NCBI GenBank assembly: GCA_023439605.1
Contig: JAEXNS010000278.1
Span: 1 to 14,786, forward strand
Length of the DNA: 14,786 nt
From: Bacillota bacterium
GTDB taxonomy: Bacteria > Bacillota > Clostridia > Oscillospirales > Ruminococcaceae
Reading direction: 5' to 3'
Under the pieces are notes generated by a model, which was given only the letters and a program-made list of their open reading frames with translations, had not been told where the DNA came from and made no database searches. Made by a program: the position numbers and the translations under genes. The stretch's first letter is position 1. Each line of letters starts with the position of its first letter. Of the stretch, positions 13,228 to 14,786 are shown in pieces.

Positions 13228-14373
13228 ATGGGAATGATCGTTAAAACTAACAATATGGCTATTAATGCCAACAACTCATTGAACAAAAACAATAAAGGGC
13301 TATCTGGCTCACTTGAAAAATTGGCTTCAGGGTTGAAAATTAATCGTGCAGCAGATGACGCATCTGGACTTGCAATTTCTGAAAAAATGAAAGCTCAAAT
13401 TAAATCTCTTGATACTGCTTCTGATAACTGTGAAGACGGTATATCATTAATTCAAACAGCTGAAGGTTACATGACTGAAGTTCATGACATGTTAAATCGT
13501 ATGGTTGAATTAGCTGAAAAATCCGCAAATGGTATTAATGCTGACACAGGTTTAACTGGTACTTCTGCTTATGGTTATGGCGGAATAACAGGAACCGATG
13601 GTGAACTATATACAGGTACACTTGCAGGTACTGACCGTGCTGCTCTACAAGCAGAAATGGATCAGCTTTGTGCAGAAATAGACCGTATTGCTTTAACGGC
13701 TAACTTTAATGGAAACAAATTATTTAATGGTAACATGGAATATGGTTCTACAACTGTTATTGGTGAAAAAGGCGTTCAAATAACTGGAGTACAAGGTTCT
13801 CCATTAACTCTTCAAATTGGTGAAACAAGTAATAAAGCAGATAAACTTTCAGTAAGTATCAAACGTATGACTACTGATAAACTATTTGAAGCTTTAAGTG
13901 GTGTAACTGTAATTAAAAATGACGGTTCATCTAGTGCAGGTGTAAACTTATTGATTGCAAATGGAGCAAGTAAAAACTCCGGAACACTTACACTTTCAGC
14001 TAGAGTTACTGCTGGTTCAAATACTGCTACAATAACTTCTGGACAAAACAGTGCTTACGTAGATGGTAAGACGATAAACATTAGTGACCAAGCGTATGCA
14101 TCAAAAGCAGCTGAGTCTATTAGAAAAGTTATAAATGACGTTTCAGCTCAACGTGCTGACTTAGGAGCTATGCAAAACAGACTAGAATACACAGTTAACA
14201 ACTTGACAACAGCTTCCGAAAACATGCAATCTGCAAAGAGCCGTATAACAGACACAGATATGGCAAAAGAGATGATGAAGTACACACAACAAAATGTACT
14301 TGTTCAAGCTGCTCAGTCAATGCTTGCTCAAGCAAATCAAAATCCACAGCAAGTATTACAGTTACTACAATAA
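13228..14373 (+). CDS. fliC: Flagellin (filament subunit)
   Basis: The major filament protein, exported by the flagellar type III system without a cleaved signal. ATG 13228 (381 aa) follows AAGGAGG with 7 bases spacing. The conserved N-terminal D0/D1 part (residues 1-102) contains LEKLASGLKINRAADDASGL and ISLIQTAEGYMTEV. Residues about 103-135 form a Gly/Thr/Tyr-rich insertion (GLTGTSAYGYGGITGTDGEL) before DRAALQAEMDQL. A variable middle of about 130 residues replaces the large D2/D3 domains. The C-terminal D1/D0 has QRADLGAMQNRLEYTVNNL and TDMAKEMMKYTQQNVLVQAA, ending NPQQVLQLLQ. Arginine is mostly CGT here and AGA elsewhere in the window, a sign of high expression. Cysteines occur at 68 and 148. 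The gene is monocistronic, with a leader suited to CsrA control. fliC and hag are both used as names. Confidence 0.97.
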   Translation: MGMIVKTNNMAINANNSLNKNNKGLSGSLEKLASGLKINRAADDASGLAISEKMKAQIKSLDTASDNCEDGISLIQTAEGYMTEVHDMLNRMVELAEKSANGINADTGLTGTSAYGYGGITGTDGELYTGTLAGTDRAALQAEMDQLCAEIDRIALTANFNGNKLFNGNMEYGSTTVIGEKGVQITGVQGSPLTLQIGETSNKADKLSVSIKRMTTDKLFEALSGVTVIKNDGSSSAGVNLLIANGASKNSGTLTLSARVTAGSNTATITSGQNSAYVDGKTINISDQAYASKAAESIRKVINDVSAQRADLGAMQNRLEYTVNNLTTASENMQSAKSRITDTDMAKEMMKYTQQNVLVQAAQSMLAQANQNPQQVLQLLQ

Positions 14374-14403
14374 TAATTGATTTTTATTTTATAAAAAATA
14401 TTG

Positions 14404-14427
14404 CCCCCCTTTAAAAGGGGGGTTTTT
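14404..14427 (+). terminator. Rho-independent terminator of flagellin
   Basis: CCCCCC (14404-14409) and GGGGGG (14417-14422), extended by TT/AA pairs toward the loop, are followed by TTTTT, 30 bases after the stop codon. It is a very strong GC stem in an AT-rich genome, as expected for a highly transcribed gene. Confidence 0.95.
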
Positions 14428-14474
14428 ATTAAATTTAGCTTTTAATTTATTTAAATGTAAATTGTATAAATTAC

Positions 14475-14504
14475 TTGATTTGTATAACTTTAAGGTGATA
14501 TAAT
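14475..14504 (+). promoter_or_regulatory. Promoter-like element downstream of flagellin
   Basis: TTGATT (14475-14480), an 18-base spacer, and TATAAT (14499-14504) preceded by TGA, giving an extended -10. It points toward the right-edge repeat, so something beyond 14510 may be transcribed. The product is unknown. Confidence 0.45.
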
Positions 14505-14554
14505 ATAGTAAAAGATAATTATAGTAATTTGTAGAAATTAAAAAGCGATATTTT

Positions 14555-14786
14555 TTTGTTACTGTTCAGCCTCTAAAGGTAAAGTTTACGGTTTTGCAAG
14601 GGTTTCTACTTTGATGAGTCGACCGAGATTTCCGATTGCCCAATGTCGTCAAATTAAGCAAATTGCTGAGGCAATTTATGAGGCTCTGCCTCAAACTCCG
14701 CTTCTTTTTCTATCGCAAAAAGAAGCAAAAAAGCTCTTAAAGCATAAGGATTTCGCTTTCTGCGGAAAGCGACCAAGGGCGTTGCC
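14555..14786. repeat. Hairpin-rich element of foreign composition, probable dispersed repeat (cut by window end)
   Basis: Base composition changes sharply to a more GC-balanced text. Four hairpins follow in close order: AAATTGC/GCAATTT (14660-14677), TGAGGC/GCCTCA (14679-14693), GCTTCTTTTT/AAAAAGAAGC (14700-14726, 10 bp) and TCGCTTTC/GAAAGCGA (14753-14772, 8 bp, 4-nt loop). The text resembles the dispersed intergenic repeats that I recall from many Clostridia genomes (GAGGCTCTGCCTC-type pieces), but copy number cannot be tested in one window. The boundary near 14555 is judged only from composition. Confidence 0.5.
14614..14786 (+). other. Open frame through the right-edge repeat, doubtful gene (3' cut)
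   Basis: From ATG 14614 a frame stays open to the window end and reads MSRPRFPIAQCRQIKQIAEA at its start; the same frame is open upstream back to 14542. The ribosome binding site is weak (CAAGGG, 11 bases away). Codons such as CGA, AGG, CCG and CTG are unlike the AGA/TTA style of the other genes. Every part coincides with a DNA hairpin, so the open frame is more likely a property of the repeat than a real gene. I do not recognise a protein family. Confidence 0.2.

Noticed and set aside
1..14373. Search for phage, transposase, toxin-antitoxin or defence genes
   Set aside because: Every sizeable open frame in this range belongs to chemotaxis or flagellar families, so there is no sign of an accessory system apart from the repeat at the right edge.

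Overview
The window is an AT-rich chromosomal segment from a motile Gram-positive anaerobe, most likely class Clostridia (Lachnospirales or a near relative). Evidence is the low GC, the heavy use of AGA, ATA and AAA codons, strong AGGAGG-type ribosome binding sites, and the Firmicute chemotaxis set: CheC, CheD and a FliY with phosphatase motifs, with no CheZ. Family assignments come from recognised motifs, not from database searches.

Layout. (1) 1-2221, plus strand: the 3' end of one methyl-accepting chemotaxis protein (MCP) gene followed by a complete close paralogue. (2) 2222-2418: a spacer with a perfect 16-bp inverted repeat and a good sigma-A-type promoter. (3) 2419-7422, plus strand: a compact operon cheA-cheW-cheR-cheB-cheW. 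(4) 7426-7467: a bidirectional terminator between convergent operons. (5) 12655 down to 7480, minus strand: fliM-fliY-cheY-cheC-cheD-fapA-like. (6) 12656-13227: a divergent regulatory region of about 570 bp with no gene. (7) 13228-14373, plus strand: a flagellin gene with a structured leader and a GC-rich terminator. (8) 14428-14786: a promoter-like motif and then a compositionally different stretch packed with hairpins, which looks like a dispersed repeat and runs off the window.

How it works together. The MCPs sense ligands and control CheA through the two CheW adaptors. CheA phosphorylates CheY and CheB. CheR methylates, CheB demethylates and CheD deamidates receptor residues. CheY-P binds the FliM N-terminal peptide at the motor. 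CheC and FliY both keep the Glu-x-x-Asn pairs needed to dephosphorylate CheY-P. Flagellin is the filament product of the same regulon.

Most genes are orthodox, and I do not see an unknown multi-gene system. The best leads are: two matches to the CsrA consensus in the flagellin leader, one in a hairpin loop and one over the Shine-Dalgarno sequence; a perfect inverted repeat that contains the -35 element of the cheA promoter; a FliY without the N-terminal CheY-P docking peptide; paralogous receptors that share a conserved acidic C-terminal tail; a Gly/Thr-rich insertion in flagellin; and the hairpin-rich repeat at the right edge.
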